Positions 1 through 6,229 of a DNA stretch of 37,299 nucleotides are shown piece after piece. Origin of the DNA: Solirubrobacterales bacterium (lineage in GTDB: Bacteria; Actinomycetota; Thermoleophilia; Solirubrobacterales; 70-9); NCBI GenBank assembly GCA_030152805.1, contig JASLIG010000037.1:1-37299 (forward strand). Direction: 5' to 3'. How positions within the stretch are numbered: the first letter of the stretch is position 1; the number at the start of each line of letters is the position of its first letter. The notes under the pieces were generated by a model. It saw only the letters and a program-made list of their open reading frames with translations, did not search any database and had not been told where the DNA came from. The translations under genes and the position numbers were made by a program.

Positions 1-808
1 GCACCGCCGAGGCGCCGTCGGAGAGAGGCGTCGAGTTGGCCGCGGTCATCGTCCCCTCCGGCCCGCCGAAGACCGGCTTCAGCTTCGCCAGCTTCTCGGT
101 CGAAGAGTCCGGGCGCAGGTTCTGGTCGCGCTCGAGCCCGAGGTAGGGGGTGAGCAGGTCGTCGAAGAAGCCGCGCTCGTAGGCGGCGGCGAGTTTGTGG
201 TGGCTGGCGACCGCGAGCTCGTCCTGATCGGCGCGGCCGATCTCCCACTCGCTGGCCATGATCGCGCAGTGCTCGCCCATCGAGAGGCCGGTGCGCGGCT
301 CCTCGTTGCGCGGGATCGCCGGGATCACGTGCTGGGGGCGGAACCCGGTCAGGGCGCGCAGCTTGCCGGTCGTCGAGCGCTGGCGGTTGGCCTCGAGCAG
401 GGTCTCGCGCAGCTCTTCGTTGAGGGCGATCGGGGCGTCGGAGGTGGTGTCGGCGCCGCAGGCGATGCCGGCGTCGATCTGGCCGAGGGCGATCTTGTTG
501 GCGACCAGGATCGTCGTCTCCAGCCCGGTGCCGCAGGCCTGCTGGACGTCGTAGGCGGGGGTCTCCGGCGCCAGGCGCGTGCCGAGCACGCTCTCGCGGG
601 TGAGGTCGCGGTCGCGCGAGTGCTTGAGCACGGCGCCGCCGGCGACCTCGCCGAGCCTCTCGCCCTCGAGTGAGTAGCGGGCGACGAGGCCGTCGAGGGC
701 GGCGGTGAGCATGTCCTGGTTGGAGGCGCTCGAGTAGACGGAGTCCGAGCGGGCGAAGGGGATCCGGTTGCCGCCGATCACGGCGACGCGGCGTGGCTTA
801 TCGGTCAA
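1..808 (-). CDS. Thiolase (acetyl-CoA C-acyltransferase), 3' end beyond window
   Basis: Reading the minus strand from the TTG at 808 gives about 269 codons of a thiolase-family protein that runs off the left edge, so the C-terminal third (with the usual second Cys and His motifs) is not visible. The start region reads RRVAVIGGNRIPFARSDS, typical of the thiolase N-terminus. The nucleophilic cysteine is in QQACGTGLETT (about C92), and the NST-LSDGASA motif lies at the edge. The family condenses or cleaves beta-ketoacyl-CoA. The start overlaps the last codons of the upstream TetR gene, so the two are probably co-transcribed and coupled; a GGTGGAG Shine-Dalgarno-like run precedes the TTG, and a GTG at 817 is an alternative. 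Thiolase is secure; whether it serves fatty acid degradation or biosynthesis of a ketoacyl-CoA product is not decidable here. Confidence 0.9.
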   Translation of the reverse strand, partial: MTDKPRRVAVIGGNRIPFARSDSVYSSASNQDMLTAALDGLVARYSLEGERLGEVAGGAVLKHSRDRDLTRESVLGTRLAPETPAYDVQQACGTGLETTILVANKIALGQIDAGIACGADTTSDAPIALNEELRETLLEANRQRSTTGKLRALTGFRPQHVIPAIPRNEEPRTGLSMGEHCAIMASEWEIGRADQDELAVASHHKLAAAYERGFFDDLLTPYLGLERDQNLRPDSSTEKLAKLKPVFGGPEGTMTAANSTPLSDGASAV

Positions 809-1463
809 CTGCTCCACCTTTCGGTTTCGGTCGTGTCGAGTTGGCAGATGGGGTGGAGCGCAGGCGCAGGCCCGGCTCGACGGTGGCGATCAGGAGCTCG
901 GCCGCCTCCTGCGCGCTGGTCGCTTCGCTGCGCAGCCACCAGCGCGCCAGCGCCTCGGCGGCGCCGAGCAGGGCGGTTGAGAGGGCCTCGACTTCGATGC
1001 GGGCGGCCGCGCGCTGCTTGGCCGGGAGTTGGGCAAGCAGCGATTCGGAGACCAGGTCGATCAGGCGGCCGCGGTAGGCGGCGACCCCGTCGGCGAGCTC
1101 GCCGCTGTGGGGCAGGGTCTCGTCGAACAGAACCGCCCAGGCGGCGCGGTCGGCGTCGAGGAAGGCGAAGAAGGCGCGCAGGCCCTCGTTGAGCGCGTCG
1201 CCGGGGTTGGTCGTGTCGCCGACCGTCTCCAGGATCGTCGCCACGAGCGCGTCGCCCGCCCGCTTCATGCAGGCGATGTAGAGGCGCTCCTTGTTGCCGA
1301 AGTAGTTATAGAGGAGGGGCTTGGTGACGCCGACGGCGGCGGCGACCTCATCCATCGTCACCGCCGCATAGCCGCGCTCGGCGAAGAGGTCGTGGGCGGC
1401 GAGGAGCGCCTGCTCCATCCGGTCGGCCTTGGAGAGGCGCGAGCGTGTCGGCGTTGCAGCCAT
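798..1463 (-). CDS. TetR-family transcriptional regulator
   Basis: A 221-residue protein with a classic N-terminal TetR helix-turn-helix: MEQALLAAHDLFAERGYAAV followed by TMDEVAAAVGVTKPLLYNYF and GNKERLY. The C-terminal two thirds are a helical ligand-binding region that I cannot assign to a specific effector. The ATG at 1463 is preferred; a TTG at 1472 would add three residues. The thiolase gene starts inside its 3' end, so the regulator is the first gene of a thiolase operon and may control it. A perfect 14-bp AT palindrome lies about 20 bp upstream of the start and is a candidate autoregulatory operator. Family assignment is secure, regulon is inference. Confidence 0.93.
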   Translation of the reverse strand: MAATPTRSRLSKADRMEQALLAAHDLFAERGYAAVTMDEVAAAVGVTKPLLYNYFGNKERLYIACMKRAGDALVATILETVGDTTNPGDALNEGLRAFFAFLDADRAAWAVLFDETLPHSGELADGVAAYRGRLIDLVSESLLAQLPAKQRAAARIEVEALSTALLGAAEALARWWLRSEATSAQEAAELLIATVEPGLRLRSTPSANSTRPKPKGGAVDR

Positions 1464-1482
1464 CGACGACAACGTTACCCGG

Positions 1483-1496
1483 ATATAAATTTATAT
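1483..1496. promoter_or_regulatory. Perfect 14-bp AT palindrome upstream of the TetR gene (candidate operator/-10)
   Basis: ATATAAATTTATAT is a perfect inverted repeat in otherwise very GC-rich sequence, 20 bp before the ATG of the TetR gene. TetR proteins commonly bind short palindromes overlapping their own promoter. On the minus strand the stretch also provides TATA-like hexamers for a -10 element. The role is inferred from position and symmetry only. Confidence 0.4.
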
Positions 1497-1558
1497 ATGC
1501 GTAATGTGATCGATCGCACGTGGGGACCGGGGGGCGTTGGGGGTGGCCTGGGTGACCC

Positions 1559-1711
1559 GGCGAGGGAGCCGGGCGTCCTGTGGGGAATTGATGTCGCACG
1601 CGCCTGCGGCGCTTAGCGACAATCGAAGAGCGCGGCTGCGCCGCGCCCATGATCACGAGTGCAGCGGCCGCCTTCGGCGACATTCCCCACAGGACGCCCG
1701 GCTCCCTCGCC
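1559..1711 (+). repeat. Structured palindromic repeat element, copy 1
   Basis: The left arm (1559-1588) and right arm (1682-1711) are a perfect 30-bp inverted repeat, extendable by one pair. Inside, GTCGC (1593-1597) pairs with GCGAC (1677-1681), leaving a bulged TGAT on the 5' side. Two hairpins follow: GCGCC-TGC-GGCGC (1600-1612) and GCGCGGC-TGC-GCCGCGC (1630-1646). The same layout with different stem sequences occurs at 1840-1990 (opposite orientation) and 21869-22012. No convincing protein is encoded; the open frames across it are by-products of its GC-rich palindromes. Family identity unknown to me. Confidence 0.85.
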
Positions 1712-1839
1712 GCGCCGCCACGGGACAAACCAAGCTGCTCGGACGGCCACGAAGCTCCTCAAAGCTCGCATAGGTTCCCCTCGGGGGGGGCGCTCCCGCT
1801 TCGAGCCGAAAAGCTCCGAAGCTCGAGTGGCTGTTGAGA
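1712..1839. repeat. GAAGCT/AAAGCTC-rich tract between element copies 1 and 2
   Basis: This 128-bp spacer holds several copies of AAGCTC/GAAGCTC/GAGC words (around 1749-1770 and 1800-1827) plus a G-run (about 1784-1791). A similar but longer AAGCTT-rich tract follows element copy 3 at 22013-22165. In all three cases the tract lies on the 3' side of the element when the elements are oriented alike. No gene is visible. Confidence 0.5.
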
Positions 1840-1990
1840 GGGATGGTGGGTGTGCCCCTGCGGGAATGTCGCCGCAGGCGGCCGCTGCACTCGTGTTTCT
1901 AAGCCCGGCGAAGCCGGGCTCCCTAATTGTCGCTAAGCCCGCAAAGCGGGCGTGCGACATCAATTCCCGCAGGGGCACACCCACCATCCC
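1840..1990 (-). repeat. Structured palindromic repeat element, copy 2 (inverted relative to copy 1)
   Basis: Outer arms 1840-1867 and 1963-1990 form a perfect 28-bp inverted repeat whose sequence is unrelated to copy 1 apart from the inner GGGAAT end. On the minus strand the interior aligns closely to copy 1: GGGAATTGATGTCGCACG, hairpin GCCCGC-TTT-GCGGGC (1937-1951), the shared linker CTTAGCGACAAT, hairpin AGCCCGGC-TTC-GCCGGGCT (1902-1920), then CACGAGTGCAGCGGCCGCCT and GCGACATTCCC. Hairpin bases differ from copy 1 while pairing is retained, indicating selection or templating for structure. Confidence 0.85.
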
Positions 1991-1996
1991 ACCCAT

Positions 1997-2016
1997 CCCC
2001 GCCCGTTGGGCAGGGG
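1997..2016 (-). terminator. Hairpin just downstream of the MmpL gene
   Basis: CCCCGCCC-GTT-GGGC-A-GGGG forms an 8-bp stem with one bulged A, seven bases beyond the minus-strand stop of the MmpL gene. There is no T-run, so intrinsic termination is uncertain; it could also belong to the border of repeat copy 2. Confidence 0.35.
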
Positions 2017-2023
2017 ATCGAAT

Positions 2024-4153
2024 CTACGCCTCGGAGAATCCGAACCGCACGTAGATGCGGCGAAGCGGTTTCGGCGCCCACCAGTTCCACTCGCCGAAGA
2101 GGCGCATCAGCGAAGGGACGAGCAGGGCGCGGACGATTGTGGCGTCGATCATCACGCCGAAGGCCATGCCGATCGCGATCTGCTTGACGAAGAAGACGGT
2201 GCTGACGCCGAAGGCGAGGAAGACGACGGCGATCGCCAGCGCGGCGGCGGTGATCACGCGGCCGGTGCGGCCGATGCCCACTGCAACCGCCTCCTCGTTG
2301 GAGTCGCCGAGGTCGTGGCGTTCCTTGATCCGCGCCATCACCAGCACCGCGTAGTCGGTGGCGAGGCCGAAGATGACGGCGAAGAGGAAGACCAGGCTGG
2401 TCACCTCGATCGCCGCCGGCCCGGTGTAGTCGAGCGGGGCGTCGAGCCAGCCGGCCTGGAAGGCGAGGACGAGGATGCCGAGCGTGGCGCCCAGGGTCAG
2501 CGAGTTCATCAGCAGCGTCTTCAGCGGCAGCAGCACCGAGCCGGTGAGCAGGAAGAGGACGATCACCGTGGTCAGGGCGATGATCGCCACCACCAGCGGC
2601 GCGTGCTCGAGCAGGCTCTGCTTCTGGTCGATGAAGCGGGCCGAGTTGCCGGAGACGAGCGTGGTCGACGCTCCGGGTGGATCGAGGTCGCGGATCTCGC
2701 GCACCGCGTCCTGCGAGGCGTTCGAAAGGGCGGGCTGGGAGAGGGCGAAATTGGCGTAGGCGACGTTGCCGGGGGCGCGCAGGAAGGGGGTGCCGCGGAC
2801 CACGTCGCCGACCGACTCGATCCGACGATGGAAGGCGGCGAGCTGGGCGGGACCGGCATCGCCGTCGACCGCGACCGTGACCGCCTCGGTGACGTCGCGC
2901 GGGTAGTGCGCTTCGAGGTAGCGGTAGGCGTTGTAGGAGGGCTGCCCCGGCGGCACCGCTTCGGCGCTCGGGCCGGTCAGGGTCGTCCAGAGCAGCGGCG
3001 CCGCCGCGGCTAGGAGCAGGGCACCGCTGCCCAGGGCGACGGCTAGCGGGCGCCGCATCACGCCACGCGCCAGCCTGTACCAACCGTCGGAGGTGTCCGA
3101 GACCGCCGGACCGCGGCGGATCGAAAGCGCGTCGATGCGGGTGCCGAGCAGGGCGAGCAGGGAGGGGACGACGAGGATCGCGATCAGCGAGGAGAGCACC
3201 GCGACCGAGGCGCCGGCAACCGCCATCGAGTAGAGGAAGCGCTGGGGCATGAAGATCAACGCGGCCATCGCGGCGGCCACGGTTAGCCCCGAGAAGACGG
3301 CCGTGCGTCCCGCCGTGACGACGGTGCGCAGGTGCGCCTCACGCGTCGCGCCATCGGCGTCCACCTCCTCGCGGTAGCGCGAGACCATCAGCAGTGCGTA
3401 GTCGACGGCGAGGCCGAGGCTGAGCCCGGTGGCGATGTTGAGCGCGAAGAGCGAGGTGTCGACGAAGCCCGACATGATCCGGAGCACGAGCAGGGTGCCG
3501 ACGATCGAGATGCCGCCGATCAGCAGCGGGATCCCGGCGGCGACGACCCCGCGGAAGACGAAGAGCAAGAGCAGGGCCAGCACCGGGAAGGCGATCAGCT
3601 CGGCCTTGGTCAGGTCTTTGCGGGTCTGGTCGTTGGTCTCGTTGAAGCCCTGGGCGAAGCCGCCCTCGGCGACGTCGAGCGGGCTCGCCGCGGCCAGCGC
3701 CTTGACCCGTTCGGCGGCGATCCCCCCGGCCTCCTCGATGTCGTTGGTCGAGAGGTAACCGGCGATCGCCAGCGATTCGCCGTCCTTGGCGATCAGCTCG
3801 GCGCCGGCGCGCGGATTGCGCAGCGGGTTGAGGACCCGGCCGACGTACTCGACCTTCGACACTTCGCCGCTGAGCTGGTTCACCTCACGCCGCACGACGG
3901 GGCTGCGCAGGTTCAGCGGCCCGCCGTCGGGGGCGCGGACGACGAGGACGATCGCCGGGTTGGGGTCGTAGCCGAGCGAGTTGCGCAGGAGGCCAGTCGC
4001 CTGCTCGCTCTCGGAGCTGGGGTCGGTGAAGCCCGCCGCCTGCAGGTGGTGCTCGACGTCGTGTCCGACCGCGACGGCGAACAGGGCAAAGGCGCCGACC
4101 GCGATCAGGACCAGCTTCGGGTGCTTCCAGGTGAGGTTGGCGATCCGGGTCAT
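2024..4153 (-). CDS. MmpL/RND-superfamily membrane transporter
   Basis: A 709-residue polytopic membrane protein with the two-fold MMPL architecture: one N-terminal membrane helix (KLVLIAVGAFALFAVAVGH), a periplasmic-type loop (about 35-170), a helix bundle with the conserved GLSLGLAVDYALLMVSRYRE stretch, a second extracytoplasmic loop (about 390-510), and a second bundle with FGLATDYAVLVMARIKER and GRTGRVITAAALAI. The GxxxDYxxxxxxR pairs are family hallmarks of proton-driven lipid or small-molecule export in actinobacteria. The gene is divergent from an HxlR regulator with overlapping inverted repeats between them, so that regulator probably controls it. The ATG at 4153 gives the expected N-terminal helix. 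Substrate unknown. Confidence 0.92.
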   Translation of the reverse strand: MTRIANLTWKHPKLVLIAVGAFALFAVAVGHDVEHHLQAAGFTDPSSESEQATGLLRNSLGYDPNPAIVLVVRAPDGGPLNLRSPVVRREVNQLSGEVSKVEYVGRVLNPLRNPRAGAELIAKDGESLAIAGYLSTNDIEEAGGIAAERVKALAAASPLDVAEGGFAQGFNETNDQTRKDLTKAELIAFPVLALLLLFVFRGVVAAGIPLLIGGISIVGTLLVLRIMSGFVDTSLFALNIATGLSLGLAVDYALLMVSRYREEVDADGATREAHLRTVVTAGRTAVFSGLTVAAAMAALIFMPQRFLYSMAVAGASVAVLSSLIAILVVPSLLALLGTRIDALSIRRGPAVSDTSDGWYRLARGVMRRPLAVALGSGALLLAAAAPLLWTTLTGPSAEAVPPGQPSYNAYRYLEAHYPRDVTEAVTVAVDGDAGPAQLAAFHRRIESVGDVVRGTPFLRAPGNVAYANFALSQPALSNASQDAVREIRDLDPPGASTTLVSGNSARFIDQKQSLLEHAPLVVAIIALTTVIVLFLLTGSVLLPLKTLLMNSLTLGATLGILVLAFQAGWLDAPLDYTGPAAIEVTSLVFLFAVIFGLATDYAVLVMARIKERHDLGDSNEEAVAVGIGRTGRVITAAALAIAVVFLAFGVSTVFFVKQIAIGMAFGVMIDATIVRALLVPSLMRLFGEWNWWAPKPLRRIYVRFGFSEA

Positions 4154-4216
4154 GGCGTTAGCAACGCCTGGCGGGGACGGGACGTGAGACCGGCACGGCG
4201 CGAGACTGTACCAGAA

Positions 4217-4243
4217 TTCAAAGCAACAACTTTGAACTTCAAA
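4217..4243. promoter_or_regulatory. Overlapping inverted repeats between MmpL and HxlR genes (candidate operator)
   Basis: Three TTCAAA-type half sites are arranged as TTCAAAG (4217-4223), CTTTGAA (4230-4236) and TTCAAA (4238-4243), making one inverted repeat with a 6-nt spacer and a second with a 1-nt spacer that share the middle half site. They lie in the 112-bp divergent intergenic region just upstream of a TATTAT hexamer (4253-4258). Binding by the adjacent HxlR protein is an inference. Confidence 0.5.
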
Positions 4244-4252
4244 TTACGCTGT

Positions 4253-4258
4253 TATTAT
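4253..4258 (+). promoter_or_regulatory. Candidate -10 box of a leaderless HxlR transcript
   Basis: TATTAT ends 7 bases before the ATG at 4266, which places a normal transcription start at or next to the start codon. No Shine-Dalgarno sequence precedes the ATG, consistent with leaderless translation, common in actinobacteria. A -35-like TTGAAC lies at 4232-4237 inside the operator-like repeats (15-bp spacer, shorter than ideal). Confidence 0.4.
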
Positions 4259-4265
4259 CGTTCCA

Positions 4266-4940
4266 ATGACTCCGCGGGAATACGGGCAATCGTGCAGCCT
4301 CGCCTGCGCGCTCGACCGCATCGGCGAGCGCTGGACGATGCTGATCGTGCGTGAGCTCTCGCTGGGGCCGCTGCGCTTCTCGGCGCTGGCCCGATCGGTC
4401 GGCGGCGCGCCCACCGACGTCCTCACCAAGCGCTTGCGCGACCTCGAGCGACACGGGATCGTCGAGCGCCGCGAGCTCGATCCGCCCGCCTCGACCAGCG
4501 TCTACGAGCTGACCGAGCTGGGTCGCGGCCTGGAAGCCCCGATGATAGAGCTGGGCCGTTGGGGCATGGGGCTGCAGAAGCTCGAGGACGTGATCGACCT
4601 GGCGCCGTCCTCGCTCCCCAACGCGCTGCGGGTGATCCTGCGCCCGCCGGACGACTTCCGGGCTGTTCTTGGTCTGCGCAGCAGCGGCGAGGCCTACGAG
4701 CTGCGTTTTGAGGAGGACGGCTGGATCGCCGTCACGCGGGGTGCTCCGGCGCGGGCCGACCTCAAGCTCGCCGGCGCGCCGATGGAGGTGATCGCGACCC
4801 TGCTCGGCGTGGAGGGCGAGGGGGCGGCGGAGATCGAGGGCGACCGCGACCTGCTCGAGCAACTGCGCTCGATGGTGGTCATCCCGGACCGCCTGCGAGA
4901 GGAAGCGCTTGGGATGCTGTCGGCGCCGGCTGCGAGCTAG
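4266..4940 (+). CDS. HxlR-family winged-helix regulator with SCP2-like C-terminal region
   Basis: A 224-residue protein. Residues 8-100 are a HxlR winged helix: the conserved cysteine start (SCSLACALDRIGERWTMLIV), then RFSALARSVGGAPTDVLTKR and the wing REL-DPPASTSVYELTELGR. HxlR proteins are usually 100-130 residues; here about 110 more follow, with an alpha/beta region (ADLKLAGAPMEVIATLLGVE) resembling sterol-carrier-protein-2 type C-termini found in some actinobacterial HxlR proteins, perhaps a hydrophobic ligand sensor. It is divergent from an MmpL exporter and converges with the ferredoxin gene, sharing a CTAG in which both stop codons lie. Regulator identity is firm; ligand and target are inference. 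Confidence 0.88.
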   Translation: MTPREYGQSCSLACALDRIGERWTMLIVRELSLGPLRFSALARSVGGAPTDVLTKRLRDLERHGIVERRELDPPASTSVYELTELGRGLEAPMIELGRWGMGLQKLEDVIDLAPSSLPNALRVILRPPDDFRAVLGLRSSGEAYELRFEEDGWIAVTRGAPARADLKLAGAPMEVIATLLGVEGEGAAEIEGDRDLLEQLRSMVVIPDRLREEALGMLSAPAAS

Positions 4941-5182
4941 GAGAGCTCGCTGCCGGCGTAGAGCTTCTTGACCCGGACGCTGCCGGGCGGCGCCGCTTCG
5001 ATGCAGAGGCGGCAGAGCACGCACTCGTCGAGGTTCTCGGCGACGATTTCGAGGCCGGAATCGGTCGCCTTGAAGATGTCGACGGGGCAGACTTCCTCCA
5101 GCTTCCGGGCCAGCTCGGCGTCGCCGGCGACCGAGGCGTCGACCTCGACGTCGATGAAGACCTTGTTCAACGCCTCAGCCAT
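4937..5182 (-). CDS. Small FixX-like single [4Fe-4S] ferredoxin
   Basis: An 81-residue acidic protein with four cysteines: C32 in VCPVDIF and C54, C57, C60 in DECVLCRLCIEAAP. A CP motif followed some twenty residues later by CxxCxxC is the arrangement seen in FixX-type ferredoxin-like proteins and is enough for one [4Fe-4S] cluster. Its ATG overlaps the sucD stop (TGATG), so it is translationally coupled to succinyl-CoA synthetase alpha and is the last gene of the sucC-sucD run. FixX proteins normally accompany electron-transfer flavoproteins and FixC; no such partner is visible here, so its redox partner is unknown. Confidence 0.8.
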   Translation of the reverse strand: MAEALNKVFIDVEVDASVAGDAELARKLEEVCPVDIFKATDSGLEIVAENLDECVLCRLCIEAAPPGSVRVKKLYAGSELS

Positions 5183-6099
5183 CAGGCTGTTACCCCCAGC
5201 TTCTCCTTGACCGCGTCGGGAATCTCATCGATTCGCTCGACCACGCGGATGCCCGCCGCTTCGAGGCGAGCGATCTTCTCGGTCGCGGTGTCCTCAACAC
5301 CCTCGACGATCGTGCCGGCGTGGCCGAAGCTCATCCCCTTCATCTCCTCGTCGTCCATGAACTTTCCGGCCATGAAGGCGACGATCGGCAGGCGCGAGTC
5401 GTTGTCCTTCACCCAGGCGGAGAGCTGTGCCTCCATGCGGCCGCCGGGCTCGGTGTAGATCACGATCGCCCGGGTCTGCTCGTCGGCCTCGAAGTAGGGC
5501 ATCAGCTCGGCGTAGGTGGAGCCGATGATTGCGTCGCCGCCGATCGAGACGGCGGTGGAGACGCCGAGGCCGGCCTGGGTCAGCGAGGAGGAGATCTCGG
5601 TGGTCATGCCGCCCGAACGGCTCATCACGCCGACCGGACCGGGCGCGTAGGCCTTGGCCGCGTCTGTCGCCGGGCCGCCGATGCCGCCCATCTTGCAGAC
5701 CTCGGGGACGATCAGGCTGAGGCAGTTTGGACCGATGATCCGGGCGCCCTCCATGTTTGCCAACTCGACCATCTGGGCGACGTCGCGGCGCGGAATCCGC
5801 TCGGTGACGATCACGATCAGCTCGATCCCGTTGAGGATCGCCTCGAAGACGGCGTCCTTGGTGAAGGCGGGGGGGACGGTGACGACCGAGCCGTCGATCG
5901 GGCCGCCGTGGTTCTCGACTGCTTGGGCGACCGTGTCGAAGACCGGCACCCCATGCACCTCGCGGCCCTTGCGGCCGGGGGTGACGCCGCCGACGACCTT
6001 GGAGCCGTAGTCGAGGCACTCCCTGGTCAGGTTGACCGCCTCGCGCCCGGTGATGCCCTGGACGATGAAAGTCGTCTCCTTGGAGAGCAGGATGCTCAC
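5182..6099 (-). CDS. sucD: Succinyl-CoA synthetase alpha subunit (or related acyl-CoA synthetase)
   Basis: 305 residues from the GTG at 6099, which has a strong upstream GGAGGTGGG. An upstream extension to 6162 is open but reads across a palindrome and lacks homology. The N-terminal Rossmann CoA-binding domain starts SILLSKETTFIVQGITGREA, with GPNC in the middle. The phosphorylated histidine is in SFGHAGTIV at about H260. The family links succinyl-CoA to succinate with NTP formation in the TCA cycle. The gene follows sucC after 130 bp containing two hairpins and overlaps the ferredoxin start by one base. Malate-CoA ligase (MtkB) is a close relative and cannot be excluded from sequence alone, which matters because a malyl-CoA lyase homologue lies 26 kb away. 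Confidence 0.92.
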   Translation of the reverse strand: MSILLSKETTFIVQGITGREAVNLTRECLDYGSKVVGGVTPGRKGREVHGVPVFDTVAQAVENHGGPIDGSVVTVPPAFTKDAVFEAILNGIELIVIVTERIPRRDVAQMVELANMEGARIIGPNCLSLIVPEVCKMGGIGGPATDAAKAYAPGPVGVMSRSGGMTTEISSSLTQAGLGVSTAVSIGGDAIIGSTYAELMPYFEADEQTRAIVIYTEPGGRMEAQLSAWVKDNDSRLPIVAFMAGKFMDDEEMKGMSFGHAGTIVEGVEDTATEKIARLEAAGIRVVERIDEIPDAVKEKLGVTA

Positions 6100-6120
6100 G
6101 CGTCCCACCTCCCCCCAGGT

Positions 6121-6157
6121 GTCGTACTTTCCTCCGCATACCGGAGGGAGGTGCGAC
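6121..6157. repeat. 37-nt palindrome, copy a, between sucC and sucD
   Basis: GTCGTACTTTCCTCC (6121-6135) pairs throughout with GGAGGGAGGTGCGAC (6143-6157), allowing G-T pairs, around a 7-nt loop. It overlaps the region just upstream of the sucD ribosome binding site. It matches the second hairpin at 6192-6228 in 29 of 37 positions. Confidence 0.7.
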
Positions 6158-6191
6158 CGCAAGAGCGCAACGGCGAATGCGGGTCGCCGGT

Positions 6192-6228
6192 GTCGCAGTT
6201 TCCGCCGGATAGCGAAGGGAAATGCGAC
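6192..6228. repeat. 37-nt palindrome, copy b, between sucC and sucD
   Basis: GTCGCA pairs with TGCGAC and TTTCC with GGAAA, with one bulged base and a larger loop. It begins one base beyond the sucC stop codon. Related in sequence to copy a; the pair behaves like REP-type short palindromes in an intercistronic gap. Confidence 0.7.
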
Positions 6229-6229
6229 A

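Noticed and set aside
1348..1996. Several open frames across the repeat region (both strands) that look like conserved small proteins
   Set aside because: They read through palindromic repeats in both directions and have no domain; similarity between them reflects the repeated DNA, not protein conservation.
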